The translations under genes were made by a program, and so were the position numbers. This document shows, piece after piece, positions 36,970 to 49,511 of a DNA stretch of 64,000 bases (position 1 is the stretch's first letter; each line of letters opens with the position of its first letter). Location of the stretch: assembly GCA_029379385.1 (NCBI GenBank), contig CM055617.1, positions 15,384,679 to 15,448,678 on the forward strand, in the 5' to 3' direction. The stretch comes from Quillaja saponaria (lineage: Eukaryota > Streptophyta > Magnoliopsida > Fabales > Quillajaceae). Under the pieces are notes generated by a model. That model searched no databases and was not told where the DNA came from. It saw only the letters and a list, made by a program, of their open reading frames with translations.

Positions 36970-39900
36970 ATAATGTGTAAAATTTTGTTTATAATTTGTT
37001 GGTATAAACAAAGTAAAATTTAAATAAAGGAACACTATTATATATAAGTGTGTGTGTGTGTGTATGTGCATGCAGGTGCAAGAATTATTTTCCTCCACAC
37101 ATTTAAGTAGACTTTGACTTTAGATTTTATTTTTTTTTTTACTTTTTCCTTCTTGAATCTTCCGTTCACTGCCTCTTTTTTTTTCTCTCTCTCCTTACTT
37201 CTTTGCCACCGAGTTATGTTGAGATATGTTTTGTTTTTGTTTTGGTTAGGGATGTTCTTAGTTTGCCATAGATCACGAGTTGCAGCTCTCTCCCACCCTT
37301 TTAAGAGCTTCAAATCTTTCTCTTGGCGTATAGCCCTTTTTCCTTTTCTTTTCTTTAACTATTGTTTAGCTGTTAATGCTTGATTTGGCGTGGGGATGTA
37401 GTAGCTGAGTATAATATCTTTGAGAGCAAGTTCTCCTTTTCCTTCCTGTCTCTTGCTGCTCTTCATCCAGAAACTTGTACCTCTGATTCAACCATTGTTT
37501 GAGAGTGTTTGGTGTCATCTTGCAACCACCATGTTGAGCGTTAGCCACCACCCCTGTTTTAGCTCTTTTGTTGTGTTGTTAAGTTTGATTCTTGATTTAA
37601 AAGATGGATAAGAATGTTATAAGCTGCTATGGTTGACAGCAAAAATGTTTCTCTTGGTTTCCACACTTATGTGTGGCTACCCTTCAATCTTGTTAATAGC
37701 TCTTAAATTAATAGTCTTAGTTTTGATATCTTTGGTAATTGATGACTTAGGATTAGTGAGTGAGGAAAGGTTAGGAAACTTGCCTATTGTGGTTATGAGG
37801 GGGAATTTCATTTTCAAAATTATTGATTAAGGTTTTAAGATTCTTAGTAAAGAATAAAGACTTCTAACTTTTGTATATCTAACCAAGATTGCAATAAAAT
37901 ATGACTTTGAAGGAAAATAAAGGATTGAATTCAGTGAAAAAAATAAATAAAGCATGATACTATTGCATCTTCAAAGATAAAGGTTTTATTTTTTACTTTT
38001 TTGTATGGTTTTTAGGGTTTCTGGCTTGTTGGCTTCAAGTCTTCAACAAAATAAAATATTTATATTCTCGTTGACATCAACCTAGTATGCAATGTAAAGA
38101 AACTTACATGCTCCTTAGCTCCTATAAGATTAGGACTTACCTAAAGAATACATAGGTGAAAGTTGGCTCAGTTGCCTAACTAAACTGTTAAAAATGTCTT
38201 CAATTAATAAACTTAAAAATAAATAAATTTCCAAAAGAATCAATGCTAGTGTCTAGATAAATTGTTATGTATACTTTCTACCAATTCCTTGACCAAAAAG
38301 TCTCATTGATATTTGGTGGCCCTTAACTCTAGCCTTTTTCTTTCTTAGATATTAGAGAAGCACTTTTAATTGGTGTAGGGTTCAAATTTTATGGTTCATA
38401 GAAATAAGATATTTCGGATGTTTTATAGACTGAATTAATTTAGGAGTTTAAAAGAGAAAGTTTAGCTTATTGTCTTAGGATGATATCTGGAAAGTTTCGT
38501 AACTTGATTTAAAGTATATTTGCCACTAAAGCAGTTGGAATGTAGCTGGATTCGTGCAGGATTTTAGGTGAGCTTCAGTCAGTCTAGAAGACTTCATCGA
38601 AGGCTTGTGTTTTGAATTAGCTTATGACTTCTAAATAAGAATTGTTCTTAATTTTATGTTATGTGTATTTTGGAAATGTTGGAAGTCATGGTTGTGATTT
38701 CAGGTCTTAACTGAACCTATTTGGTGTAACTAGTTTTGGAGGGTCTTAAAGGATGAATTAGGAGTTAGGTTCTTAAGATGAATTTTACTGAACATCTTGA
38801 TAAACTAGAATATAAATTTTCATAATTTAATTCTCGAATATGAGAATTTTATAAGCATTAGAATCCAATTCTGATAACCAGAAATCGTATTTGTCCTATT
38901 TATGTTCATGTGGGGGATTAACATAGGTTTAAGGCTAATTTTAAAAGAAGTTTCTAAATAAGAAAGAGAGTTAACATCCTAGAGATAATTTCTGAACTTG
39001 GGTTTGTTGAATTTAGTTAAGTATATAAATTGGAATCATGCGTATCTCCAAGGTAGTTGTGAAAACTCCTAAGAAGAGTTAACCTTAAATAAATACTTGA
39101 AACTTATTATCTATAGATTTTTGTAACTAAAATGTTATAACCTATAAAATGGACAAACTAAGTAATACTTGAAAATTTTAATTGTAGCTCCATAAATTGT
39201 TGTTAAGTCAACAGTGCATGTGAAAGCAAAAGGAAATGACAAGTAAGATTAGTAAACGATGAGTGGATTATGTGCTTTTTGATTGCTAGGTTACTTTGTA
39301 TTTAATTGTTTACATGTATATGAATAAATGTGGTTATATAAAGGTAAATAAAAATGTGTGGTGTTTTAATTGAGTTATTTAAATCGTGCTTGACTTGTGA
39401 CTTTGTTTGTGTTTGATAAGGGCCAATAAAAGTGTTGTTTTTTTAAAATGATTTTTACTTCTCAATTAGAATCTAGGTGCACCTAGGATATTCTGAGATA
39501 TTCTAATTCGATAAGTGATTTGAAATGATTGAGTACTTAGCTCGAATAAAATGGATATGTATGGAAATTATATCTGGTGTGTGGGTGCAAAAACTACCCA
39601 GTATGAGGATATATAGTGTGCAGGGTTAAGTTACTCTATTGGCCCTTTGTGTGCTTTGATTGTTTTGATTGATTTGACTCAATTGTATAGCTATAGTATT
39701 TGAAATGTGTTAGTTTAATTTTATGTTTTCCATATTTCCATATGTGCTAGTACTTAATTATTATGAAATTCATCTTATGTTGATATTAGCTGACCTATAT
39801 ACTATATCCTTATGTTGAGTGATGCCAGTACCCTTTGAATATGTTTTTCCACTCACTAAGTACATTGACTCACCACTTTCTTGTTGATTTTTTTTTTTAG

Positions 39901-40372
39901 TAACAGGATTTTGGTATACATCATCATCGAGTTCAAGACTTGCCGATAGCATACGACAAGGTGTTTTTCGAGATCTCATACTTGAAGCCAAAGAATGAAA
40001 GTTTGCAATCACATTATACTTTTAGATTGTTGCGATTTGTTTGTATAAGAGTTAATTGTTACTGTCTATGATATTAACGGACTGGAGCTCCTTGGTTATA
40101 CTGCTACTGTTGTTACATGGTTAAATATAACCAATAATTATATGTTTATATTTTGGGCATGTTCCGTTTACGGGGAACCACTGCCATATTTTTAGTCAAT
40201 TGTTATATGTTTCATTAAACAAGCATTTATAGTTAACTTATATTTTTTTAAATTCACTTTTATGCATTGGTTTAGTCAAGATTCATATTTATTTTTTGGT
40301 TTCGAAGTTAGAGTTACAGAGGTTTAGTTATCCATTCCTTTGATTAATCATGCCTTCATGTAGGGTATGGCA
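36970..40372 (+). repeat. Family T long LTR (copy D), inverted relative to C
   Basis: From about 38413 it is the reverse complement of copy C, and it ends ggtatggca at 40372. The left part (ctttgacttt, then a T-rich stretch near 37115-37200) resembles the LTR start seen at 19300-19390. There is no primer site after its end. Open frames at 37114-37830 lie in the copy-specific segment and look incidental. Confidence 0.65.
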
Positions 40373-40579
40373 AGGTGGTCTATGTGGGCACTTGATTTGA
40401 TCGCAAGGATTTGTGACTTGCTTCAGTCTCTGTTTTTTAAGAGAGAAAAGTTATGGAGTTTCAAGAGATTTTGTGCCCCTTTTTTTTTTTTTTTTTTTTT
40501 TCGTCTCTTTTCCATTGCCTATGTGAGGCATTTTATATGAGTGCTAGAAAAATTTTTGTTGATTGAAGATATTTGAGGT
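40373..40579. other. Spacer between two inverted LTRs
   Basis: It holds sequence related to 36660-36765 and a T-tract at 40480-40502. No gene. Confidence 0.5.
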
Positions 40580-42600
40580 TATCACACCCTACACAAAATA
40601 ATGACTATTCGGAGGAGTGAGTAACCAAACCTTTTGTAACCCTGATTTCAAATCAAAGAAACATATGACATTTGACCAAACTAGAAGTTAAAAGAAAAGT
40701 CTTATAAAACAAATTTATATGCAAAGACTCATTTACAAAGATGCATATTGATTTAACTTAAAATTTGGTTGGAGGTTCCCTATAAAGTGGAACATGACCA
40801 AAAAAATATAGTATCATTGGTTACATACAACCATTCCATAATATCGACAGCAACCACAAGGAGCTTGCTCCATTTTATGTCATAAACAATAAACAACTGA
40901 ATTATTACACAATACAAAATCTGACTACCCAAAGCCTTAATGTGACTGCAAACTTCATCCATTAGCCTCAAGTAGGTGATCTCGATAATATACCTTGCCG
41001 CAACGCAATAGGCAAGTCAAGTGTCCATTGATGACGTTTGATGAGATCCTGATACTAAAAAAAAGCATAAACAAGCGAGGGTGAGTCATATAGACTCAGT
41101 GAGTGAAAACACCTAATGGGTACATCAATCAATACATAAATAAAACACATGGGTTGAATAATTTCATATTAACATACATTACAAAAAAATTCAATTTCTT
41201 ACGTACGTAAATATAGGGAATGTAGAATCAAACAAATACAGTTCATGTAACACACTATACAGGGCCAATTAAAGTAACTCAGCACCTGCACACCAAATAC
41301 ACATCCTCCTCGGGGCATTTTTGCTTCCTGCACACTAACAATATATGTAAACTCGTTACATATTCACTTCAAGGTTGAGTTACTCAAATATTTTTAATCA
41401 AATATCAAATAATCAAATCAAGTTATCCTAGATGCACCAGGATTCTATTTCATATAAAAATTAGCTTCATTAGCCCTTATCAAACACAAACAAAGTCACA
41501 CATCAAACACAATTCAATTAATATGAGAAGGCCAACAATATAGCATTTAATCAAGTAACTCAATTATAGCTCTAAACATTCATATTTACAAACTATATGA
41601 ACATATTTATAACAATACACTGAAACAATTAATCACAATAGTCTAGCAACCAAAGAGTAATATTTTTCACTCACAAAATTTATGGATTTGGCTTGTCGTT
41701 CATTCTAGGATTTAAAGGTGTTGTGGATCGACAATACATTCCGGAGATGAAAATCAAAATTTCAAATATTACTTAATTTATAGCTTTCATGATTAATTCT
41801 CTAATTCCTCAATCTATATATGTATATAAGTTTCATGCATTTCTTTTGGAACTAATCCCTTTTAGGCATTTTAACAAACACCTTAAAGGCATCATTAGTT
41901 CCATTTCATGCGTATGTGTTTATATATACACCTATTCCAATAAAATCAATACAATTCCATCCACCCTCATATTACTCATTTTCCAAATATCAATCTGGAA
42001 TTTAGTTTGGCTAATTAAAATAATAAAAACTTGAATTATATATTTTTCCCAGCAACAATCCTTTCTAATTTAAACTTTCCTTTTTCCTTAAACAATCAAT
42101 TACTACTCTTTCCCTCACTTAATATAGTTCAAATACTAACTTGATATTGAATTAATCATTAATGACAATAAAACTTAAATCTTGGAAATTTCATCACAAC
42201 TCAATTCTACATCAACCATTTTCATCACTATTAACTTGTATTCTACTTCCTAACATTTCCCAAATGCAAACCTTTAAACCACACCAACTTGAAATTGAGA
42301 GGATTGGCGGTTTGTATGTTCTTCAGTACCAATTTATGTAGAAGGAGAGGAAGAGGAAAATGAAGCTCTGGCTACATTGTAGGAATATCTACTTGTTATC
42401 CTCAACCAGGTTCTGTCAAGATAAATGATGGGGAAGTTTTAACTCTAGAATCAAACTACAACAGAAGTAATTAATGGGGGTCTTGTACTTCTATAAAGCA
42501 GAACTTACAGTAGTCTAATCGTCTCTTTCGCTCTTCATTTCTGTAGTAAAAGATGCATAGTATTGATAAGTGATAAATATATGAATATATATTTATATAT
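40580..42600 (-). repeat. Family T LTR (copy E)
   Basis: The left end tatcacaccctac corresponds to tgtcacacccc at 17098. The order of blocks follows that LTR through ataccttgccgcaac (near 40988) and tgggtac(a)tcaatcaatac to the 41780-41930 segment (ggcattttaacaaacacc). No primer site at the end. The right end runs into a TA-rich run and a TIR element at 42610. Confidence 0.7.
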
Positions 42601-42609
42601 ATATATTAG

Positions 42610-43415
42610 TTGGACAAAATACCCAATTACTTCAATTAAAAGCTGTTTAATTGCAAGGGTTTTTTAGTAAGTTTATACAGAAATCAAAATCTCCTATTCC
42701 CAATGCTCTCATCAAGGAAGAATCACCAATCCCAAAGTGCTTCTCTTAACGCCATCTCCTTTCTTTCCCTTCTTTTCCTTCATTTTCATTCCCAGGTTGT
42801 TCACAAAAAAATTCACTTCCCTATGTTGTCAAAATCTCTCATTCTTTCTATTTTCATGACTGATTTTCTAATTTATGTAGATTTCAGCATTAGAACTAGA
42901 TTTAATTTCAACCAAAGTGTTTCTATACATCTCTGAATATTTTTAATTTCTAATAGGTTTTTATTACGGATCACAGTCGAATTCTGACAAACTTGAAGAT
43001 AAGATAAACCATAAACATTTTTAAATAAAGAATGAAGACTAACAAATAGAAAAATCTGGGACAAACATAACCTTTTGAGTTACTCCTTTCAAAACTTAAA
43101 AGCTATCAAACACAAGATGTGTAAAAATCTGATATGTACTTTGTCAATTAATTATCAATAACATTGATTTTTTGAGGGATCTCATTTACACCTTCTTTTC
43201 TTTTTTTCTATTTATTTATTTATTTTTGGGCTTTAGGATAAACAAGAAGAGCAGGGGAAAGGAAAGGAGATAGCATGAAAGCAGAGAAGGAGGGTGAGGG
43301 ACGTAAATTACAATGAGAGCATTGGGAATAGAAGATTGCGATTTCTTTATAAACTTGCTAAAATACCCTTGTAATTAAATGGTTTTTCAATTGAAGTAAA
43401 TGAGTTTTTGTCCAA
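42610..43415. mobile_element. TIR element with ~103-bp inverted repeats
   Basis: Left arm 42610-42712 (ttggacaaaatacccaatta ... ccaatgctctcat) and right arm 43313-43415 are inverted copies with about 80% identity. Long TIRs and small size (806 bp) suggest a Mutator-like non-autonomous element. The target duplication cannot be read because the left flank is a TA microsatellite. Inner open frames (42703-42936 and others) are TIR-derived. Confidence 0.75.
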
Positions 43416-43967
43416 TTAAAGTAATATACACTGATAATCTCTACTCACATGAGTGTATGTTAGGATATATATTTATATTGTCATTGTAATCCTAAAATTA
43501 TTTTTTAAATATCTCAAATTATCAAAAAATTAGATTTTATCATTATATCCTAAAACTATTATTTATTTTGTAAGAGGTAAAATAAACTATTGAATTAAGA
43601 ATATAATTTTTTTATTTGAGTCATAATTATTAATTAATGAATAATACCAATCATTGAAATTTTATTTTCTTATTATTGTGTTATGTGCTTGTTTGGTCTA
43701 TTGAACTACAGTTGGTAGTTAATTAGGCCAAATGCTTGTCCCAAGAATTAACTAGACTAAGATGTATCTGGTACAAAGATTGGTGCATCCATTGCCAATC
43801 GGAGATCCCCAGGAAACAGATTGGGGCATTTGGAGGTCCCACTCACACAATTGGGTCCAATAGCAATTTTAGCCAATTTGAACTTTTTTTTTTTCCAATC
43901 GACATAAGTAGCATTTTGAACTTATGAATCTATTTGTAGTATGTGATAGCAAAATGTATTCTCACAT

Positions 43968-44364
43968 GGATCTGGCTTCTCTAAAGTTTTTTATTGATAG
44001 AATTTCTAGAATTCCTTTAATCTTAGTCATTTATACTATTTTTTCAAATATTAACTATCCAAATAATTTAATTTTAAGTTCTACTATTTTATTTAATTAA
44101 TAAATTAAATATTATATTTAAAATATACCTTATTTTTATTCTAAATCCTAACCCTAAGCCCAAACTTAAACCTAGCCTCAAGTCTAATCATAATCCTAAT
44201 CCTAATCATAATCCTAACCTTAACCCTAACCCTAACACTAACCTTAATTCTAATCCTAATTTTAATCATAAATTATTTGGATGGTTGAGATTTAATAAAA
44301 TAGTGTGAATGGATATGATTAAAATAATTCTATACTGATAAGAAGTTCTAGAAAATCCAAATCC
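43968..44364. mobile_element. Mutator-like MITE with perfect 9-bp target duplication
   Basis: Terminal inverted repeats of about 110 bp (ggatctggcttctctaaag on the left; the reverse complement of ggatttggattttctagaac on the right). Both sides are flanked by ttctcacat (43959-43967 and 44365-44373). A 9-bp duplication is typical of MULEs. The centre is a telomere-like tract. Confidence 0.85.
44150..44265. repeat. Degenerate telomere-like tract
   Basis: Runs of cctaac, cctaat and cttaac units with a few exact ccctaaccctaac stretches. It lies inside the MITE loop, so it is not a chromosome end. Confidence 0.85.
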
Positions 44365-44373
44365 TTCTCACAT

Positions 44374-45669
44374 GCCCTTAATCTTTTAAAATAATGATAT
44401 TCTTCTCAAACTCTAATTCTCACCATCTCTCTTGACTGAACTCTCTCATTAAATAATTTGCTTTTATGTACTTGATAATGTTATCTAATATGAAAAAAAA
44501 ATTAAATAAATAAATGCAATGTAATACTTTAGAAAAGAAAATAATTAAATATTTTTATTTTTAATAAATATGATTTATATAATTTGTACACTAAATACCC
44601 TAACTTATGCATGACTTAGATGATTTACCACCCAAACTGTCTTATGGAATCACCATAACAAACACATATCTAACTTATACCAAGGACTCATGTGAATCTA
44701 AATTCTGTGATTTGACTAATGCAACACTAAATCCAACAGATTCAATTCTAGAATGGTTGGAGAACCCCAATTTCTTGATCACCTACCTATCCTTTTTTAA
44801 GCTAGAAATTTATGTCATTTATCTTTGTGGTTATATTGATTGTCTGTCAATGAAGAGGACTACATTGGCCCTAGGCTGGTTTTCTGCAAATAAAGTTTCT
44901 ATAAGTTTATCAAAAAGTGATCATTATTCACTGTCATTTCAATGTACATACGAATAAATTGGTGTTACGTGTTGTATCAAGTTTTTCTGTAGAGACTTTT
45001 GGCACATAGAAAAGTGTAATTACTAGTAATTCCATTTTGATTTGTAGTAATACTTTTAGTCAAGAATTCATGGAAGTTGCTGAATTTACTTTCCAAGACC
45101 TGTGTGGAATTCCAGGCAGCTTTTCCTAAGGTAAGAGAATTAGGCATTTGACATGGATAGGCTTCTATGTAATCCTGCATACAATAACTCACTTTAGGAG
45201 AGGGCTGTTAGTCTAATTACAATAATGAGAGAGCCTAATTTACTCCAACAGCCATGATCTTATATTTTCTTTACAAACTACTGATGATTCAACAAGATAA
45301 AAAAGAAGTTGGTGAATGAAGCTAGAGGTACCATGGTATCAGTTCGAGCTTTGCTTATTCTTTTAATTACGTCCCATTTTTCTCTATCTGCTTTCTTGTT
45401 TGAGATTTGCAGTCACCAAATCAGTATTGCATTAATATGATTGTCAGTGTTTTAGATTCTAAAGTCAACAAAATATGAATAGAATCAATCTCTAATCAAT
45501 TCATAATGGAGTCTTCTTCCTAATCAGAGTCAAACAAACGAAATAACAGTAATAAACAATTTTGGAGTTAAACAGAAGTTATTGTTACAGAATACAAATA
45601 AGATTAAACCCGGCATAAGAAAATTGGAGTTTTCACCTGGACAAGATTATCAAGTATTGATTCATGTCA
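44374..45669. other. Intergenic stretch 3' of the receptor kinase, no gene seen
   Basis: The open frame at 44607-44957 (116 codons) has no recognisable domain, signal peptide or repeat and is probably chance. The remainder would hold the 3' UTR of the receptor kinase; no clear polyadenylation signal was picked out. Confidence 0.4.
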
Positions 45670-46031
45670 TCAACTAATTTCCCATATGTTAGTTTCCATG
45701 AACTTGGCTTTGATCTTGTTCAATGAGATTAGAACATCTTTCATGTTGATTCTATCATTAGGCAAGTCCTCACAACAATTCATAACCAACTCCATGATTG
45801 AAGATATACAAAATACTTTTGTAGCAATTTGTTGTTCTTCTCCATTCAGTAAATTGGTATCCATGACTTGAATTGTTTCTTGAGGCACCGACTCTTTTAT
45901 CCAACTCGTCAAGCTTGAATTGCCAACAAACATGTCATCTGTTGGCTTCTTTCTTGTAAACATTTCCATTAATATAATGCCATAACTATACACATCTCCT
46001 CTTGTAGATATAGTTCCCCTTGATCCATACT

Positions 46032-46133
46032 CTTCATAGTTGTAATATAAGTCATAATTAAGAGTAAGAAAAAAAAAAAAACAATTTAATTATACAAAAA
46101 AGAAGTGCTTAATTTATGTGACAGGATGAGTAC
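46032..46133 (-). other. Intron 2 of the receptor kinase (102 bp)
   Basis: Donor ccag/gtactc and acceptor tgaag/agtatgg split the glutamate codon of YIAPE-YGSRG. An intron at this point of the activation-loop end is characteristic of subfamily XII receptor kinases. Confidence 0.85.
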
Positions 46134-48053
46134 CTGGTGCTATATACCCAATTGTAGCCAAGGTATTAGTATGTGTTTTAGACTGCCCGTCATTTAAAAG
46201 TTTGGAAATGCCAAAATCAGCAACATGGGCAACCATATCTTCATCTAACAAAATATTGTTAGGCTTCAAATCGCAATGAACCAACGTTGTTGAATAACCA
46301 TGGTGGAGATATTCTAATGCAGCTGCAACATCTATCATTATGCAGTCTCTGTAAGAAATCTAAGCTATAGTTGTGAGCATACAACCACTTCTGAAGGCTT
46401 CCATTCGGCATGAATTCCATCACCAAGGCTTTGAATTCTACATTAGAGCAACTGCCAATGATTTTAATGAGATTCTGATGACGAATGTTTCGTATTGCTT
46501 CACATTCGACATCGAAACTCCTTGATGCTGCTTCCAAGTCCAAATTAAATACTTTGACAGCGACCATCATTCCTCTCGACAAGCTTCCCTTGAACACAGA
46601 ACCAAAACTTCCTTGACCAAGCAAATTGCTTTCATCAAATCTATTTGTTGCATGAAAAAGGTCATAGTAAGCAATCCTTCTTGGCACTTCTATACTTGAT
46701 AACTCATTTTTAGTTGAATCATCACTCTTTTTTCTGGTACATCTCAACAAGATCACACATGATAGTAGTAGCATACTACACACAATTGCAGGCAACATCC
46801 ATTTCAATAAAAACAACTTTCTGTGTGACTTTCAGTCCGTTTTCTTGATAACACAAGGCGGGAGTTTCAAATTTTATCTACCACATAATGCATCATAAAG
46901 ATTGAGCTGTGAAATTCATAATTGGCCCGCCATTAGGGATCTCTCCTTTTAACTCATTGTAAGAGACATTGAGATACTTCAAATCGATAAGTAATTCCAT
47001 TGACTTTGGAATCATGCCAGATAGATCATTACGGGACAAATCCAAGAATTCCAGGCTCTGCAAGCTACCAATTGTGCTTGGAATGCTTCCTATAATTTGA
47101 TTCCGTGATAGAACCAACTTTATTATAGCTCTCAAATCCTTTATCTCAAGATGTAGAAATCCACTCAAAGAATTTGATGACATGTTCAGCTTATAGATAT
47201 CTTTGAGACTCCATAATGTAGATGGTATTGTGGAGGTTAAATTGTTCAAGTCCAAATAAAGATTTCTTAAAGATGTAAGATTCCCCAAGCATGCTGGCAA
47301 TGGTCCATAAAGCTGATTGTTGCTTAAACTTAACTCACTCAAGATTTCCATCTGACAAAGCTCATCAGGAATGGAACTATTTAATACATTCTCTTCAAGA
47401 TATAAACGTTGAAGATTCTTTAATTCCTTCACTGAGGTTGGAATGGGTCCTGTTATATTATTCCCTACCAATACTAAATCAATGAGGCCACTTAAGTTTC
47501 CAATTTCTACCGGAATACTTCCCTTGATTTCACAATTCCACATGTATAACTTTTGAAGAGAAGTAGATAAATTTCCAACTGACTTAGGAAGTTTACCATT
47601 CAAAGGATTTAATGATAAGTCCAAAAGATTCAATTGCTTACAATTGGAAAATAGAGGAGAGAAAGTTAATGTCCGTAATGAAGGGGTCATTTGTCCAAAT
47701 GATTTTTATGTAAATTGAGATACTGAAGGTTTTTAAATTTCCAAGTGATTTTGGTATAACTCCTGAGAATAAATTCCTCCCCAAATCCAAAACAACTAGC
47801 TTAGAGGCATTACAAATAGAACTGGGAATCTCTCCACTCAGTTCCTTTTGTAAGAGGTAAAGTCCTTCAATGCTAACAAGGGCATGTCCTAAAGTTGATG
47901 GAAGAAAGCCTGAAAATGAATTAAATGACAAGTAAAAGTTTGTCGTGGTTGAGATGTTGAAGAGATTTGGAGGCATCACTCCAGTTAGACCATTATTTCC
48001 CAACAGTAGTTCCTCCAGGTGGCATAGGCCACCTAGTCCTCTTGGTATAGAAT

Positions 48054-48324
48054 CTGCATGATTTAAATTTCTTTATTTTTTACTACATGAAAAGATATAT
48101 ATATATAACACTATATCTGAACTGCAGTAACTTATTTTTGCTAATAAGACTAGAGTCTGCATATTTTTGTTAAAAACGATTACGTTATATCATATTTTTG
48201 TTCTGAGTATGATGCATTCGACTTCTTTTTCAGTAAAATAAATAAATAAAAATATATGACTAGCCTAAAATGAATAATTAACTAAAAATATTGTATTGTA
48301 TTTCACACATAAGATTAATTATAC
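48054..48324 (-). other. Intron 1 of the receptor kinase (271 bp)
   Basis: Donor ccaag/gtataa and acceptor atgcag/attcta. Joining the exons restores the LRR register (NNLQ-D-SIPRGLGGLCHLEEL). The interior is TA-rich with no repeats of note. Confidence 0.8.
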
Positions 48325-48688
48325 CTTGGAGGTTGTTGGCAAGAAGATCCAAAACTTGAAGCATAGTTGAGTTCCCAATATCTCTAGGTATGTTTCCGCC
48401 AAATCTGTTTGCAGACAAGTATAAATCTTTGAGCTCTTTGCATTGATGCCATCCTGATGGCAGCCTGACCAGATAATCCATTTATATGAAGACGCAGTGA
48501 TTCAATTTTGGGAAGATTGCGACATATATTCATTGGGAGACTACCAGAAAGATTGTTTCTGTCAAAATCAAGATGTTGCAACACTGAGTTGTTGAATATG
48601 GTCGATGGTATGAAGCCCAAAAGTTTGTTTTCTCCCAAATATATCATTTTTAGTTGTGGAAGATCACCAATCTCTTCTGGAATGTTTC

Positions 48689-48766
48689 GTGAATTTGTTT
48701 TGGAAAGGAAAATAGTAAGTATTAGAAAACATGTGATGTAGAAAATAATAAGATCCAGAAGAATAC
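48689..48766 (-). other. 78-bp intron-like insertion within an LRR
   Basis: After LPGNNIF the frame runs through ILLDLIIFYITCFLILTIFL before returning to NIPEEIGDLPQLK. Removing exactly 78 bp, from gtattc to ttcac, restores FGNIPEEIG. The segment begins GT and has a branch-point-like ctaatac and a pyrimidine-rich end, but it finishes in AC instead of AG. It is either an intron with a mutated acceptor or an in-frame insertion. Confidence 0.6.
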
Positions 48767-49511
48767 CGAATATGTTGTTGCCGGGTAAGCTGATAAACTC
48801 GAGTGACGAGAGGTTAACAATCGTTGAAGGTATGGTGCCTGAAACACGATTTCTAGCCATATTTAAATACCTTAGATTCAAAAGCCTACCAATCTCGTGT
48901 GGAATTGTTCCTCCAATTGAATTATTTGATAAATCCAATGTCTCAAGTTTTGACGTATTGTTTGGAAATGGATGGATAAACCCACCAAAATTGTTATCTC
49001 CAAGAATTAAGTGTTGAAGTTGAGGAAAGCCTCCCATTATCCATGTTGGAATGTCTCCATTAAACGTATTGTGACTAAGGTTGATCAACTTTAATCGACG
49101 TAACATGACTAATTCTTTTGGAAGGTAGCCATGAAAGTTGTTTCTTTTAAGATCAAGATAAACAAGAAATGACATACTTCCTAACTGTGGAGGTATGGTA
49201 CCAGTGAGACCAATGTCAGAAAGATTCAAACCTCTTACCCGTTGATGACGGTTGTCACAAGTCACACCAATCCAATTACATAAAGGAGAATTGGTAGACC
49301 AATTTGCAGCCAAGAGATTGTGAGGGTCCAATGTAATAGAGGACTTAAGGGAAAGAAGTGCAGATTGATCCGTGATTAAGTTGGTCAAGCTCATAGCTAA
49401 TAAGCAGCTAATGAACCAATTTAGGGACAACATGAATATAGGAAAATAAGGGCAAAATTTCTTCATTGTGGTGGTAGATTGGATAGATTTATGGAAGAGC
49501 CAATGATGCAA

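Larger units (their letters stand above)
45670..49466 (-). pseudogene. LRR receptor-like kinase, subfamily XII type (FLS2/EFR/Xa21-like), broken
   Basis: Membrane receptor kinase; its closest known relatives sense microbial patterns. I start it at MKKFCPYFPIFML (49466), which gives a signal peptide; an upstream in-frame ATG at 49511 would put extra polar residues before it. Then come the LRRNT domain (DQSALLSLKS ... LCNWIGVTCD), about 20 LRRs of the LxxLxLxxNxLxGxIP type, a transmembrane segment (WMLPAIVCSMLLLSCVILL, near 46760-46800), and a kinase with GQGSFGSVFKG, VAVK, HCDLKPNN and DFG. The Cys before the catalytic Asp marks a non-RD kinase. The C-terminal exon ends at 45670. Introns are at 48054-48324 and 46032-46133. 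Lesions: one extra base near 48465, two shifts near 47700-47735, one near 46905, in-frame stops between there and the transmembrane segment (CGR-stop-NLK and KKTD-stop-KS), and a shift near 46342 in the kinase. Full length would be about 1,050 residues, normal for the family. Confidence 0.9.

Noticed and set aside
37114..37830. Several open frames on both strands
   Set aside because: They fall in the left, copy-specific part of LTR D, overlap each other on both strands and are T-rich or low-complexity.
44150..44265. Telomeric repeat suggesting a chromosome end or fusion site
   Set aside because: The units are degenerate and enclosed by MITE inverted repeats with a target duplication, so the tract arrived with the element.
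44607..44957. 116-codon open frame, a candidate small gene near the receptor kinase
   Set aside because: No similarity, biased composition or gene signals that I can recognise; length is compatible with chance in this region.
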